A stretch of 64,000 bases of DNA from Dipodascopsis uninucleata var. uninucleata (taxonomy: Eukaryota; Ascomycota; Lipomycetes; Lipomycetales; Lipomycetaceae). Below are positions 1-11,501 of this stretch, piece by piece. The notes beneath the pieces are model-generated. The model searched no databases and had not been told where the DNA came from. It saw nothing but the letters and a program-made list of their open reading frames with translations. Positions within the stretch are counted from its first letter, which is position 1. The number at the start of each line of letters is the position of its first letter. The stretch covers positions 248,001-312,000 of the forward strand of contig JAJLTO010000016.1 of the NCBI GenBank assembly GCA_030568195.1, given 5' to 3'. A program made the position numbers and the translations under genes.

Positions 1-3000
1 GTATTTACATGAGTGCTATGACTCCGTCAGCGCAGGAACTTCACAAATCCCTCCATGAGTCACAGTTTGGTCAGATGACCTCCGCCATATCTGCTCCAAA
101 TGAACCTACTGCATCTGCTGCAGCTAGCGGATCGATTCCAGAAGGCAATGGTAATAATAATGTTCAGCTTAGCGATGTTCCTCCTAGGCTAATGTGGTGT
201 GATTTTATTGAAATCAAAGTAAAGGGTCCGCTAGCAAAGTCGGAGATACGAGTTGGAACTTTGAAGACAGGCTTAGCACACTTAGATGCTGTTTCACATG
301 CCTTTTCACGTTTGCTTGATAGTTTCTTTGTTAATCAGAATTCGGAGGTGTCTCCAGATATTTCTAGATTAAACATAGGAAAGAAGAATAGAAATAATGA
401 CGATACTGATAATGTCAATCATCCTGGCAGCGAAATTTCTGGAACTAAAGGTAGTAATAGTACTACTTCTGTTCCTTCTGCTAATCAAGCCTACCACAGT
501 GAAGCATCCGAAGTAACACAAGCTATGGCTATTGACAGAAATGTTAAAATTGGAATCAATAGAATCGAACTTAGTCCTGGATCTGATCTTAGTGCTTCCG
601 GAGAATTTGTAATGTCGGATAAGATCAAGTTCATATTAACAGATTTTTTCGCTTCTGTGTCACGAACATTATCTGTTGATGCTATTAGCAGTCCATACGT
701 GTCGGCAATGTCGCCATCAGTAGCCAGTATTCTATCTATTGACACAATCTGCGCTTACAAAGGTAACAATATGATTTTGGAATTCCTATCAAACGATGGT
801 ATCTCACAATCTATTCCTGACCTGACTATTTCTGCGGCACATTCTCTTATTAAAGTTCAGCTCCCTAGAGATCTGAATATATCAGCTTCCGAAGGAGTAT
901 TATCAGACGTCTTTCAATTTGTATATAGTATTAGATCCTCTTTCGAGATCTTTACGAGCATTCCTTCTTTATCATCTAGAGCTTCTCCTTCACCTCATTC
1001 AGACTCGTCTTTATCTGGTCAACATTCGACCATAGCTATTTTAGGGAATACTAATAACATCAGCATTACTGTTAAATGTGATGGCGATAATATAAATGAT
1101 GCGTTATTTACTGTAAAGCCTATCTCATTCAAAGGCAATACGTTCATATCACCTAGTGCTACTCTCTCATTTGCTGGATTATCTGTTGATTTCTTGAATC
1201 TGAAATTTGAGCTCTCTCCAAAAACTACGTTCCTCGAACGCGATGCTAATGACAGTATAATTCAACGTGGCGTTGCTTCAAAATTTTCCATCGCTTCATT
1301 GAAGGCTCAAGTTCGCTCTATCGGAGAACTTAATACTGGAGTTGAAAAAATGATAAAGCAATTTGAGAGTTTCATTCAACTCGTTTCACAATCTGCAAAG
1401 AACCAAGACGTCAAACATCAAACCTATGCATATACTACTCTACATAGATTGGCAAATATAGTTGCTATTGCGAACAGCGACGTTTTGATCAGTGTAGATG
1501 ATGAGGTTGGTAACATCAGACTATGTATGGAAAATGCTCAAGTGGCTGGCTTTGATTCAGACTCCATATTTGTTGATATTGGCGATGTTCGTGTGATACG
1601 TGAGGCAACAGCGATTAGTTACGATGACGATGATGGTGTTGAATTCGAGCTTGTAGGCACTGTTTTAGAGGAACGCCGAAGAAATAAGCCTTCTATATCC
1701 TTCATAATTCGCGATCGCTCAAATGTATCGGCTGTATTGTACAATCTTCGTCTTGAATATAAAATTGATCTAATACTATTGCTTTCTAATGCGTTCAGCA
1801 ATAGGAATGATGAAGGTCATATGCAAAAAAGCGGCGCGTCAGATACTGTGGATGAGCGGTCTGACTCTCCATCGTGGGATTATGATATGGTTGAGCATGA
1901 CGATGGGTTACGTTCTGGAGTTGACGACGAAGATTATGCCGATGAGGATTTTGGTATAGAGAATCATACAGAGATTGAAGACTCCTTAGCAACACTCAAA
2001 ACAGCGGTAGCTCCATTCAAGTTCAGTGCTACAATTCGTGATTGTGCTATTGGCCTCAATCCCATAAAGCTCTCATCTAAAGCTTTATTAGTTATTACTG
2101 ATGGTCAAGCAGATGGTTTTATGAGTGAGGGCCAAAAAATTATTAACGCTGGTATTTCAATAAGACGAGCCAGCATGTTCTTAATTGACAATGTTGCCAA
2201 TCTCGCACGTCAGGAACGCCAGACTAAGAGCGTAAACAGTCGACGGCGCATTCAGGTTGTAGAGCATATGACTCCTTTTGGTAATCTTGGTTATGTTAAT
2301 GTCGCATCCATGTCTTCAGCCTCAATTAAGTTCAAAATATATCATGAACAGAATATAAAAGGTGAAGAGGGAGATCTTGTCATTGACATGGACATACGTG
2401 ACGACCTCTTATTTTTAGAGACGTGTGCAGATTCTACGCAGACTTTGATTGAAGTATTTAATGGTCTTAGACCTCCCATTGATTTGAACTCCGACGAGCC
2501 GAAGTATCAAACTGAAATTGTACCTGTAGATTTACTTTCGAGCTTGGATGAGCATGCGTTCCGTGCCAAAGCTCGAGAACACAAAGGCGCATCAGCCAAG
2601 AACAATAACTGGATGGGAGATGGACCATTACTCCCCTCAGTGAACGCATCTGATTCGGCTGAAGTTGATATGGAAAGCTCGAATATTTCATCATATGATG
2701 TTGAACGACAGATTTTGGAAGCTACAGAAAACAAGCTCGAATTTGTGGAAAGTTATTATGGTTCTCCAAAGAATGATCTTGGCGTTTCTCAGCCTTTAGA
2801 TGCGCCATATAGTTCTAGTAATAAGATACCAGTTGCCATCGGTACAAGCAATCCGAATGGAAATCTCTCTGACGTTGATATTTCTCGTGAGGAACCCGAC
2901 TTCGCATCTTCTCCAGAATCCGAAGGACAGTTCGATCAACAAATTCAAGAAGCTATGGACAACATTAAAATTATAGAAGATCATTTTGGCAATAATTCTT

Positions 3001-4685
3001 TAATGGACACTGTTCTTCTGCGTGGTAAATCAAAAGTTGTCACAATTAAAGCTCGGGATGTCCACCTTCTATGGAATTTGCACGATGGATATGATTGGCC
3101 AAGAACTCGAGAAGCAATTTCTAAGGCAGTGAAGAGGGTTGAAGTTCGTGCTGCTGAGGCTATCCGCAATAGGTTACAGGCTGGCTATACAAGTGATGAA
3201 AATGAATCTATAATAGGTGATTTCTTATTTAACTCGATATACATCGGTGTCCCTCCTGGAAATGATGCTCGTGACCTTGCGAGCGCCATTAATAATGAAA
3301 TAGATGACGAGAGTGAAACTGCAAGTCTGTCGTCCTCATTTTCAGGTTTCTCATCCCGACCTGCAAGTAGGGCAGAATCGCGTACATTTAATGGATCACC
3401 CGCTCTCAAAAGGAACCCAAAACTCCACTTGAAGCGAAGTAGAAGCCATAAGATACAGATTGAACTTAGGGGAGTCAACGTTAATTTTATTGTATATCCG
3501 GAGTCATCTATGGTAGCTAATTCTACTGACCTTCAAGTACGCGAGTTTGAAATATTTGATAATGTCCCTACATCTACTTGGCGAAAGTTTGCTACTTATA
3601 TGCAGTCAGCAGGTGAGAGAGAATCAGGTAGTAGTATGGCTCATATCGAGTTGCTCAATGTTCGACCTTCTCCAGATCTTGCTACTACAGAAATTGTTCT
3701 TAAGGTCAGCGTTCTGCCATTGAGATTATATGTTGATCAAGATGCGCTCGATTTCTTGACTCGGTTTTTCGAGTTTAAGAACGATACTTTTGTGCCCGAA
3801 TTGTCTGAAGAAATACCATTTCTGCAAAGAGTCGAATTTAACACCATCCAAGTTAAATTAGACTACAAACCTAAAAAAGTTGATTTTGCTGGTCTTCGAT
3901 CCGGCCATACTACTGAATTTATGAATTTTTTCGTGCTAGACGAAGCAAAAATCGTTTTGAGGGGTGCTGTACTCTATGGTATTTTAGGATATCCTAGGCT
4001 TTTTAAGATGTTGAACGATATCTGGCTTCCTGATATTCGCTCAACCCAACTTGCTGACGTTCTTGCCGGTGTAGCACCAGTTAAGTCTTTGGTGAAGCTA
4101 GGTGGTGGTGTTAAAGATCTAATTGTTGTTCCTGTCCGCGAATATCAAAAAGACGGTAGACTCGTTCGAAGTATTCAAAAGGGAGCTATGAGATTTGCTA
4201 CTGTTACTACTAACGAGCTTGTTAATCTTGGTGCTAAGCTCGCTGTTGGAACACAAAATGTTCTGGAAAATGCGGAGTCTTTGCTTGTTGGTAAATCAGA
4301 GCCACACAGTCCAGGTGATAGCGAGAGTAGTTACCACCATATGACGGACTACAGTGATAGTGAAGAGGAGGAATCTAATACTAAAATGATTAGTATGTAT
4401 GCCGACCAGCCGCAGAATATCAGTCAGGGACTACAGAGAGCTTATAGCAGCCTTAATAGAAATTTTGGTACCGCTAAAGATATACTCATTTCTCTACCCT
4501 CAGAGGCTGGCGACCAAGGTGGTTCCCAGAAGGCGGTGATTGCTATTGCACGTGCTGCACCTGTAGCAGTGCTAAGGTCAATGATAGGAGCGACGGAAGC
4601 CGTTTCTAGCACCCTTATGGGTGTAAATAATCAAATAGATCCTCAACGAAGACGCCATATTGAAAATAAGTATAAAAGAAGATAA
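1..4685 (+). CDS. ATG2: Autophagy protein Atg2, C-terminal part (5' end outside window)
   Basis: Atg2 is the rod-shaped lipid-transfer protein that bridges the ER and the growing autophagosome membrane, together with Atg18 and Atg9. The reading frame is open to the left edge and the N-terminal chorein domain is absent, so this is the last part of a longer gene; the first in-frame ATG at position 9 is probably internal. About 1558 codons are present with no intron. Recognisable parts, counted from that ATG: the central Atg2 core region around residues 1190-1260 (WRKFATYMQ followed by LRLYVDQDALDFLTRFF), and the conserved C-terminal block around 1335-1430 (DIRSTQLADVLAGVAPVKSL, then VPVREYQKDGRLVRSIQKGA). 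The extreme C-terminus (NQIDPQRRRHIENKYK) is typical of the family. Several Ser/Asp-rich linkers (for example residues 605-650) look disordered. Family assignment is secure. Confidence 0.95.
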   Translation, partial: IYMSAMTPSAQELHKSLHESQFGQMTSAISAPNEPTASAAASGSIPEGNGNNNVQLSDVPPRLMWCDFIEIKVKGPLAKSEIRVGTLKTGLAHLDAVSHAFSRLLDSFFVNQNSEVSPDISRLNIGKKNRNNDDTDNVNHPGSEISGTKGSNSTTSVPSANQAYHSEASEVTQAMAIDRNVKIGINRIELSPGSDLSASGEFVMSDKIKFILTDFFASVSRTLSVDAISSPYVSAMSPSVASILSIDTICAYKGNNMILEFLSNDGISQSIPDLTISAAHSLIKVQLPRDLNISASEGVLSDVFQFVYSIRSSFEIFTSIPSLSSRASPSPHSDSSLSGQHSTIAILGNTNNISITVKCDGDNINDALFTVKPISFKGNTFISPSATLSFAGLSVDFLNLKFELSPKTTFLERDANDSIIQRGVASKFSIASLKAQVRSIGELNTGVEKMIKQFESFIQLVSQSAKNQDVKHQTYAYTTLHRLANIVAIANSDVLISVDDEVGNIRLCMENAQVAGFDSDSIFVDIGDVRVIREATAISYDDDDGVEFELVGTVLEERRRNKPSISFIIRDRSNVSAVLYNLRLEYKIDLILLLSNAFSNRNDEGHMQKSGASDTVDERSDSPSWDYDMVEHDDGLRSGVDDEDYADEDFGIENHTEIEDSLATLKTAVAPFKFSATIRDCAIGLNPIKLSSKALLVITDGQADGFMSEGQKIINAGISIRRASMFLIDNVANLARQERQTKSVNSRRRIQVVEHMTPFGNLGYVNVASMSSASIKFKIYHEQNIKGEEGDLVIDMDIRDDLLFLETCADSTQTLIEVFNGLRPPIDLNSDEPKYQTEIVPVDLLSSLDEHAFRAKAREHKGASAKNNNWMGDGPLLPSVNASDSAEVDMESSNISSYDVERQILEATENKLEFVESYYGSPKNDLGVSQPLDAPYSSSNKIPVAIGTSNPNGNLSDVDISREEPDFASSPESEGQFDQQIQEAMDNIKIIEDHFGNNSLMDTVLLRGKSKVVTIKARDVHLLWNLHDGYDWPRTREAISKAVKRVEVRAAEAIRNRLQAGYTSDENESIIGDFLFNSIYIGVPPGNDARDLASAINNEIDDESETASLSSSFSGFSSRPASRAESRTFNGSPALKRNPKLHLKRSRSHKIQIELRGVNVNFIVYPESSMVANSTDLQVREFEIFDNVPTSTWRKFATYMQSAGERESGSSMAHIELLNVRPSPDLATTEIVLKVSVLPLRLYVDQDALDFLTRFFEFKNDTFVPELSEEIPFLQRVEFNTIQVKLDYKPKKVDFAGLRSGHTTEFMNFFVLDEAKIVLRGAVLYGILGYPRLFKMLNDIWLPDIRSTQLADVLAGVAPVKSLVKLGGGVKDLIVVPVREYQKDGRLVRSIQKGAMRFATVTTNELVNLGAKLAVGTQNVLENAESLLVGKSEPHSPGDSESSYHHMTDYSDSEEEESNTKMISMYADQPQNISQGLQRAYSSLNRNFGTAKDILISLPSEAGDQGGSQKAVIAIARAAPVAVLRSMIGATEAVSSTLMGVNNQIDPQRRRHIENKYKRR

Positions 4686-5390
4686 ATATCGAGCTGCTCT
4701 ATGGATATATTATTTTCTCTCGCATGATTATTTTATTTCCCTAATATTTCCTTTTACTAAATATATAAGATCACTGTCAACAATACGCCCTCGCTTCTTG
4801 AATATCATACGTTACAAATGTTCCTGCCTCACAGATGTATTCATTTGTTTCTCATGTGAATGTTACAGATCATCTATTTGATGCTTTTAGTTCATTTCCA
4901 TGGCACAATTCTTATCAGATCTTGGAATTGCTACATATTAGAATCGTTTACCTCTAATGATTTTTAACTTATCTTTGGGCGTTTTTGTGTGCTTTTTGTC
5001 GGTGTATATCTGTTACAGGATTGTTTAATTGGTTTGTATTTATCCGTTCATGTTGACACTTTTGACTTACACTTTTAATACGTTTCGTCTAAATATTATA
5101 ACGGTTTAGATATATCTGGTTGTCAATCTTGCCATTCTAGAATTACGATTTTACCCACTCAATTGACAACTATGATGATGGGATATACAATCCAGATTCT
5201 TGTGTTTGGTTAAACATTTACTGACTCGTAAAGACTTTAAAAAAGGTTTTATATTGTCCCAAATCACTGTACTCTAGCTACCATTTCGAGTGAGGCCATT
5301 AAATAAAAAAAATTAGTCCTGCAACTCGTCTTTTGTGGAGAACTGCTTTCAGTTTCTCAATTGAAGCTGACGAAAGTCGAAAAAAAATAT
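4686..5390. other. ATG2 3' flank, no gene seen
   Basis: AT-rich DNA between the ATG2 stop codon and the tRNA gene. It probably holds the ATG2 3' UTR and polyadenylation signals. I see no convincing coding exon. Confidence 0.6.
5380..5387 (-). terminator. RNA polymerase III terminator of the initiator tRNA gene
   Basis: Read on the minus strand, a run of eight T residues lies four bases beyond the tRNA 3' end. This is the expected Pol III termination signal. Confidence 0.85.
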
Positions 5391-5462
5391 TAGCGATACT
5401 TGGTTTCGATCCAAGGACATCAGGGTTATGAGCCCTGCGCGCTTCCACTGCGCCACATCGCT
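5391..5462 (-). tRNA. Initiator tRNA-Met (anticodon CAT)
   Basis: On the minus strand this 72-nt sequence folds into a full cloverleaf. The acceptor stem pairs AGCGATG with TATCGCT, so the first pair is A-U as in eukaryotic initiator tRNAs. The anticodon stem CAGGG/CCCTG encloses the loop CTCATAA with anticodon CAT. The T-arm CTTGG/CCAAG has loop ATCGAAA in place of the usual TTC-type loop, another initiator hallmark. The D-arm region contains the A box (TGGCGCAGTGG). Discriminator base is A. There is no intron, and no encoded CCA. A T8 terminator follows. Confidence 0.96.
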
Positions 5463-6705
5463 TTCTCTGATGTAATTTTACGTCTTGAAGAAATACTTAA
5501 CATGTAAATATTAGCACGTGATCAATTAAATATATTATATATTTTTAGTATATGGTACGTCCGGATATAAATAAAGAAATCACAGGAACAAAAGTTAAGC
5601 ACGTTTTATAAGTATACAGAAGGGAGCTCGGGAGCGAGCTGAATAGTACGCGGACTTTTTCGAGATTTGTGATATGTGGTGCTATCAGATTTGATCCTAA
5701 TTAGGACTCTAATAAATTAGCTTAAATAAAGCTTGTTAGGGAGAGAGTGCAGATTAGTAGTGTAAGTTATATAATGTTTAATCATCATTTTCGTTAACTA
5801 TCAGTAATCAAGTTGCTAGCTCATTATTATAGTTAATTTTAATATTCTTGAACATGTGAACTAACAGAATACTTTAGCATACAAAATATTCTGATGCGAA
5901 CCAGCGAGTATTGATAATTTTACGCATCTGACGAGAGGATTTTTCCCTCGAAAGTAGAACTAGTTTGTACATTAAATTCCAAAATATTTAGATTGTGTGA
6001 ATGAATTATTGATGCTAAATATTACTTAAAAGAACTATCACAGCTTGCAGTCATGAAACCTGCTGTCATCTTAGATATCTTTGACGGGGTCCCTGTCAAA
6101 AGTTATTAATTACTAGCCCTTTAGCTTCCTTTTTTTGGATCAAGTTCCTTTATCTAAACTTAGAAGGGCTATTTTTTTGCCAGGATTGCAAAAATATATA
6201 ATCTATTATGTAGTGAATACCAAGTGGCGGTTATTGGAATGCGGAATTAAAAGTAGCTAAATATACGGGACGAACCGCATATTATGCGGCGCGTTCATAT
6301 GGGCTACGAAATTAAATAATTTTGCGAAATTCAAGCTAAATGAGGCAACACGTAAACAGGATACGGCACTGTCATGCAAAGAAAGAGAGACATCTTGTTC
6401 TTTTGGTCTTTATTAATACCATCTCGCCTCGGCAGCAGTCATCAGAATGCATATTTCCTTGTTCTTGAGAATGCTGAAGGCAGTTTGACTTTCGCCTAAG
6501 CGAGCTTAACTTTATTAGCAACTGTCAAAACACTGGAATACATTGGCAGAAAGCAAATGCATCACGTTCACAATATACCTGTCCTTGTTCTATTACTTGA
6601 ATATAAACAGATGGTTTTTTGGGATGTAGTGAAATATAATACATATATAATTTCTTGGCATCCTTATGATTTATTCTATATATTTCTTGTAACTTACACA
6701 TACAA
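5463..6705. other. Intergenic region upstream of the carboxylesterase gene
   Basis: About 1.2 kb of AT-rich DNA with no coding signal that I can support. It should contain the carboxylesterase promoter and the 5' flank of the tRNA gene. A CACGTG hexamer occurs near 5515, but I attach no function to it. Confidence 0.5.
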
Positions 6706-8865
6706 ATGAAAGCTCTTGTCATGGAGACTAGATTTGTCACTTTCATGCTTACAGCTTGTCTGCTCCTGCTGGTTTCTGCGAGTAGTAGTATAAGCTATTG
6801 TGATGAACAAGTCTGTACTGCAGGCAAAAGTTTACCCATAATCGACTTGGGCTATGCAAAGTATAGAGCCACAGAATACGAAAAAGAGCGAGACCTATAC
6901 GTCTTCAAGGTAAGAACTAGAAGAGCGCTCACAGCATTGGCTATGCAACTTTCTGAATGCATAAACATTGGATGATTGGTCTTTCTCTAAAGTTCGGAAT
7001 TTAGCAAGTTAGGTATGCAGCTCCGCCAATAGGTAATCGACGGTTTAAAATGCCTGAACTCCCGCTGGTCGAGGAAGGCGTTCAAACCGGCCATCCAAGG
7101 TCGATTTGCTATCAGTCTTATAATACACAATTCAGATTCATGGATCTATTTGTAAGCGGCAAGCAAAGTGAAGATTGCTTGTTTCTTGACGTATTTGTAC
7201 CGGGAAAGATACTACGGTCAACTCAGCGCTCAGATACAGCCGAATCAAAATCACGAAAAAGGTATCCAGTATTGACATGGATTCATGGTGGCGGATTTTG
7301 TAAGTTGCCAGTCAAGTGTTTGTGGAACATTCGGTTCCTAACATTGTCTATTCTTCATGTACAATAGCATTCGGATCCAAAGATGGAATCTATAATCCGA
7401 GGGGCCTTCTCGAGGTAGCGGACAATGGCTTTATATATGTGGCCCTAAACTACAGAGTGAGTACTGACGAGCTCTTCGTTTCAATATTTATGCTGACTTG
7501 TTTTGAACTAGCTTGGAGTCTTTGGCTTTTTAGGAGGATCCGAAATTGAAAGGCGTAATTTAACTAATGTTGGACTTCATGATCAGCGAATGGCATTATC
7601 ATGGATACAGGATCATATAGACAAATTTGGCGGAGATCCAGAGCAAGTAACCGTCATGGGTGAATCTGCTGGTGCCAGTTCCATTTTACATCACATAACT
7701 AGCCCTGAGAAGCCTCTATTTAAACGAGCAATATTGCAATCTCCAGCTTATTATCCAGAATATGACAGATCTGTATTAGATAACCAGTTCTGGCATATAG
7801 CCGAGAAGGCAGGCTGTAGACTTGCAACCGCTTCGGAGTCTCTTAGCTGCATGGAACAAGTGGATATAAAGGTATTGGATAGAGCAAATAGAATCACTAC
7901 TCTGGTATCACAGTATGGACTTTTCAATTTTGGCCCATACACTGGAGGAAGTTACGTTCCTGAGTTGCCGAACTTTCGACTTCGTAATGGAGAGTACAGT
8001 AGAGACATTGAGATCCTGACCTGTAAGTTGTAATATCTCTACCTGTTCCTGCTTGATATATATAATAATATCTAACTTTTCAAGCATATAACATTGATGA
8101 AGGCGCGATTTTCACCGATCCACGAGTTATCACGGAATTCCAATTTAACGATCTGATTGATTTGAACTTTCCTAATGCTAGTCAACATGTTATAAATGAA
8201 TTGAAATCTTTGTATTCAAATGCAGATTTCGCATCGATGTTCGGCAGAGTGAGTTCTATCATTGCTGATTGGATCATTGACTGTAATGTAAGTTTTATCT
8301 ACGTCAGTAACGAAGGGATGTCAGTAATTTACTGATATATTGCAGGCGGTTTTTGTAAAGAACTCGTTTCCAGATACATATATGTACAGATTCTCTATTC
8401 CTCCTGGAATTCATAGTCTTGGTAAGCAGGCATTTAGCTATCGATATTGAGTAATAAGAGCGCTAAAATATTTACATTTTCTAATATTGAATAGATGTAT
8501 TTTTTACATTTTGGGGTGCAAAGCCTGAGCTATATCTGGAATCTAGTTCAAAGCAGCATATGCAGGAGGAAGGATTTATACCATTACTTGAGTCAAGCGG
8601 CATTGCCATTGGAAAGCTTGCTCCTATATTCCAATCCTATCTGACATCCTTCGCTATGCATGGAAATCCGAATATTCATAAGACACTTGAAGGCTCTGTG
8701 ACCTACTTCCCAAACACCGATGAGTGGAAAGGAACCCCAATGCTTGACGTTCAGCCAGAAGGATTCTCGCTGATCAGTCTACAAGATGATGGACCACGAC
8801 CTGACCGCTGCAAATACTGGTTTGAAGGAAGCTGGACTGGGATCACATATAAGCACGCCAATTAA
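6706..8865 (+). CDS. Secreted type-B carboxylesterase/lipase (7 exons)
   Basis: Alpha/beta-hydrolase of the cholinesterase/carboxylesterase family, expected to cleave carboxylic esters outside the cell or in the secretory path. Exons: 6706-6909, 7005-7299, 7368-7456, 7512-8022, 8085-8287, 8346-8421, 8495-8865 (582 aa). The N-terminus is a signal peptide (Met-Lys, hydrophobic TFMLTACLLLLVSAS). Family motifs in order: the RYAAPPIG block after exon 1, EDCLFLDV, the oxyanion-hole HGGGF, and the nucleophile elbow GESAGA with Ser248. Glu372 in DEGAIF and His457 in IHSLDV line up with the acid and base of the acetylcholinesterase triad, so the triad is complete. All six introns are GT-AG and the family alignment runs through every junction. 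The substrate cannot be told from the sequence. Gene-poor DNA follows it. Confidence 0.9.
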
Positions 8866-11501
8866 CATTCTTTTCTAACTATGTAATAGTATGAAAATAG
8901 AAAATAGTGTATTAAAGCAATCGCATTCCATTCCCATTATGCATTTTACACCGAAAATAATATCAACAACTGCATTCTTAGATAATCCAGTGTTCTGTTC
9001 TTACTTACTTCTTGTAATTGAAAATCCCTGGATTTATCGTTTAAATCCGCTAGCCAATTTTTGAACTAGAGTAACAAATAGGTGGTACCGCAGACAAACA
9101 GCTCAACTATTCGACCTTCGTCGAAATCCTTAAGACCTCATGGAAAAGCTTCTCTCGTGCAATTTCTACAATGCCTCTCCTAACAAGTTTATCAAGCGCA
9201 ATTCCGATCTTTAATAGAGCTATGATAATTTAAGTTTGCTATACTCTTCAGACCCAGATCATAGAGAAGTTGGCAGCGCCATCTTCAGTAACAGCGCGTT
9301 TGACAGGATCAAAGAGTTCCAGGTCAATATCGTAACCCTCCTTGTTGGACCCTTCGTTAGCACGCAACGTTGGGCTATAATTGGCAACCAACTTGACACA
9401 TCCAGAGCCAGATGGCCACTCATCTACATCCACGTTTGGGTCGTTACAGTAAAAATTTAAGATGCTGATATCAAAGACTGTAAGTCTAGAGTAACGACAA
9501 TGACCATGGCTCAATGGACTCGCCAAGTCTAGTAGTCGTATCAAGTGACATGAGACGCAAGTAGTTAAAGTCTAACCCATTCATTTTCACGTTAGCTTTG
9601 CGAGCCAGCCATCGTTCTTCAGCACACACATATCACCGGACAAGCTCAGCGAACTCCTCAGCCTCGAATTGAGATAGCTATCTTCTGCTAGCAGCTGAAT
9701 TATTTGAGACGGCGGCCAAATTGGTTCAAAAAAGCGAAGTTCGCTGGTTCTTGTTCCGATAAATTTTCTTGCCATTAAAACGCTCATTAGCTTAGTGCAA
9801 AGCAGACTTGAATCAAGAGCGAAGGGACCATAAGGCGCAATTGAATCGGCGTTCCAACTCCTCAATTCAAATCAATTGACAACGATGTGGTCGGTAGCGC
9901 GACTTAGCCGTGCCCGTGGATCTCTGAAATGTTTTGCCTCTGTATTTTGGATAATTCTGAGATCTGTCACTTTAGATGTGGAGTTGATCCTTGAGGTCTA
10001 CCCAGTAGAAACTACAGGAAGTACCAATCCAGTCTTCAATCTTATTATGAAATTCAAATCAAGATCGAGATTATATGGTCTATAAGAGCGTAATAGTTTA
10101 TTAACATCAACGATTAGTGAATATATTGTATATATATATAATTATATGGTTTTTTGTATATATTGCTCTTTCTAAGCTGTAAGAAGTTCAAATTTTCCGA
10201 CACTAGTCGATTACGGTCATAGGTAGACATCTGATTTGCATATATCGTGAACTGAGAAAGCTTCTAGACTCGTTGACTATATGCCGGTTAAAAGAGTTTG
10301 TACATTCGACATTAGACGACTAGCTCTAATTGGTGATCTACTAATGTCTTATTCTCGTTAAAGGCATCGAAAGTGTTTTTGTCATGGTATAACAGAATGG
10401 CTATTTCTATGCGGCTCTGCCGCCAACAACCGAGATAGTGGGAGACCTATTTAGTGAAGTCCTCACGCTCTAGTATTCTGCGAAACTAGCCATCCATCTC
10501 TAGATCAAGCATGGCAAGTACTATAGTTTGGTCACTGGGTATGAAAAGGTAGCACGAACTGTAACCTCGCATGTATCATCACTGGAACATGGCGACTGGA
10601 TGGACTTTTCTGCTGAACAAATCAAGCAAGCTATACAACTCTTCGAGTCCATAATACACATCTCGAGTCAAACCACAGCTCTAGATAGTCTTACATACTT
10701 CAATTACTTGCTCTACCTTAATCATGTCTGTTTTCTAACTGGCTACCAAATATCACGTGTCATACTTAATAAGAAAACTCAGCTCACTGTCTATCAAATT
10801 TTAATATTAAGAGTTACATCAATCTATTTGATACTCTGACTAGATGAGTCCTTCACAAACCAGCAGTCACGACCTACAACCAACTGGTCTCGAGTACGGA
10901 CTCGCGAGCATTTTAAGTTGTCCTGCAGCCAGTCTCCGTCTTACGGGTCTCCTTTCTCGCCATATCTTCCTCTATCGGTAACGCAAAGCGTTGTCCATTT
11001 CAGCATTTCAGTGCTCATTAAAAATAAAATATGAAAGTTTATTGGGTAAACTGTAGTGTTTTGCCGTACATCTATTTAAAGCGAGATCTCATATCTAATA
11101 TACGAATGCCAGTGTTCCCTCACAATGCATCTTATATGGCCAAAAAAGCTCTGTAAACCGCGTGCTGAGAGCACTAAAATTATGTTAATAATAACAGGGA
11201 AATATTGTCACAACACTTACACACTTGAAACCGGAAGCGTTTGGAGTTGTACAATTTGACCACCATAACTAGCTCTATTTGTTCTTATATGACTCGATAT
11301 TGACGTATTACAACCCCATTGGTATTAATAGGAGTGGTAATCTTAAGAAAGCTGTATCGATGTCACCTCGAAGCTGCTCGTGCAAGTTTGAAGAGTAAAA
11401 TCTCATTATCATCAGCTATTCCTCGTTTTCTTTTGTCTACTAGAAAAACCAGAAATATTTAAAACACTCATAAACATTTGGTCACTCATTAACTTTTAGT
11501 C
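8866..11501. other. Gene-poor region between the carboxylesterase gene and ECT1
   Basis: About 2.6 kb without an intact gene. It includes decayed coding DNA on the minus strand (separate entry, 9248-10085), an alternating T-A stretch near 10125-10145, and a 103-codon open frame at 10528-10839 (+) with no family resemblance and no splice context. The last few hundred bases should hold the ECT1 promoter. Confidence 0.5.
9248..10085 (-). pseudogene. Decayed or unrecognised multi-exon coding remnant
   Basis: Several neighbouring minus-strand stretches read like real protein: residue use is balanced, and phrases such as FDISILNFYCNDPNVDVDEW and APYGPFALDSSLLCTKLMS appear. They sit in different frames and are separated by stops that short introns do not easily explain. 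The stretches follow each other in the order expected for one minus-strand gene. I do not recognise the family. It could be a degenerate copy of a gene located elsewhere, or a real gene whose introns I failed to resolve. Nothing about function can be said. Confidence 0.3.

Noticed and set aside
5515-5520. CACGTG upstream of the tRNA gene (others near 10755, 20276 and 55876)
   Set aside because: No phosphate-related gene is adjacent. These are treated as chance occurrences.
8495-8560. Apparent loss of the catalytic histidine in the carboxylesterase (WGAKPEL in place of an HGAELP-like motif)
   Set aside because: The true catalytic His is a few residues earlier, His457 in IHSLDVFFTF, which aligns with the HGYEIEFVF motif of acetylcholinesterase. 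The triad is complete.
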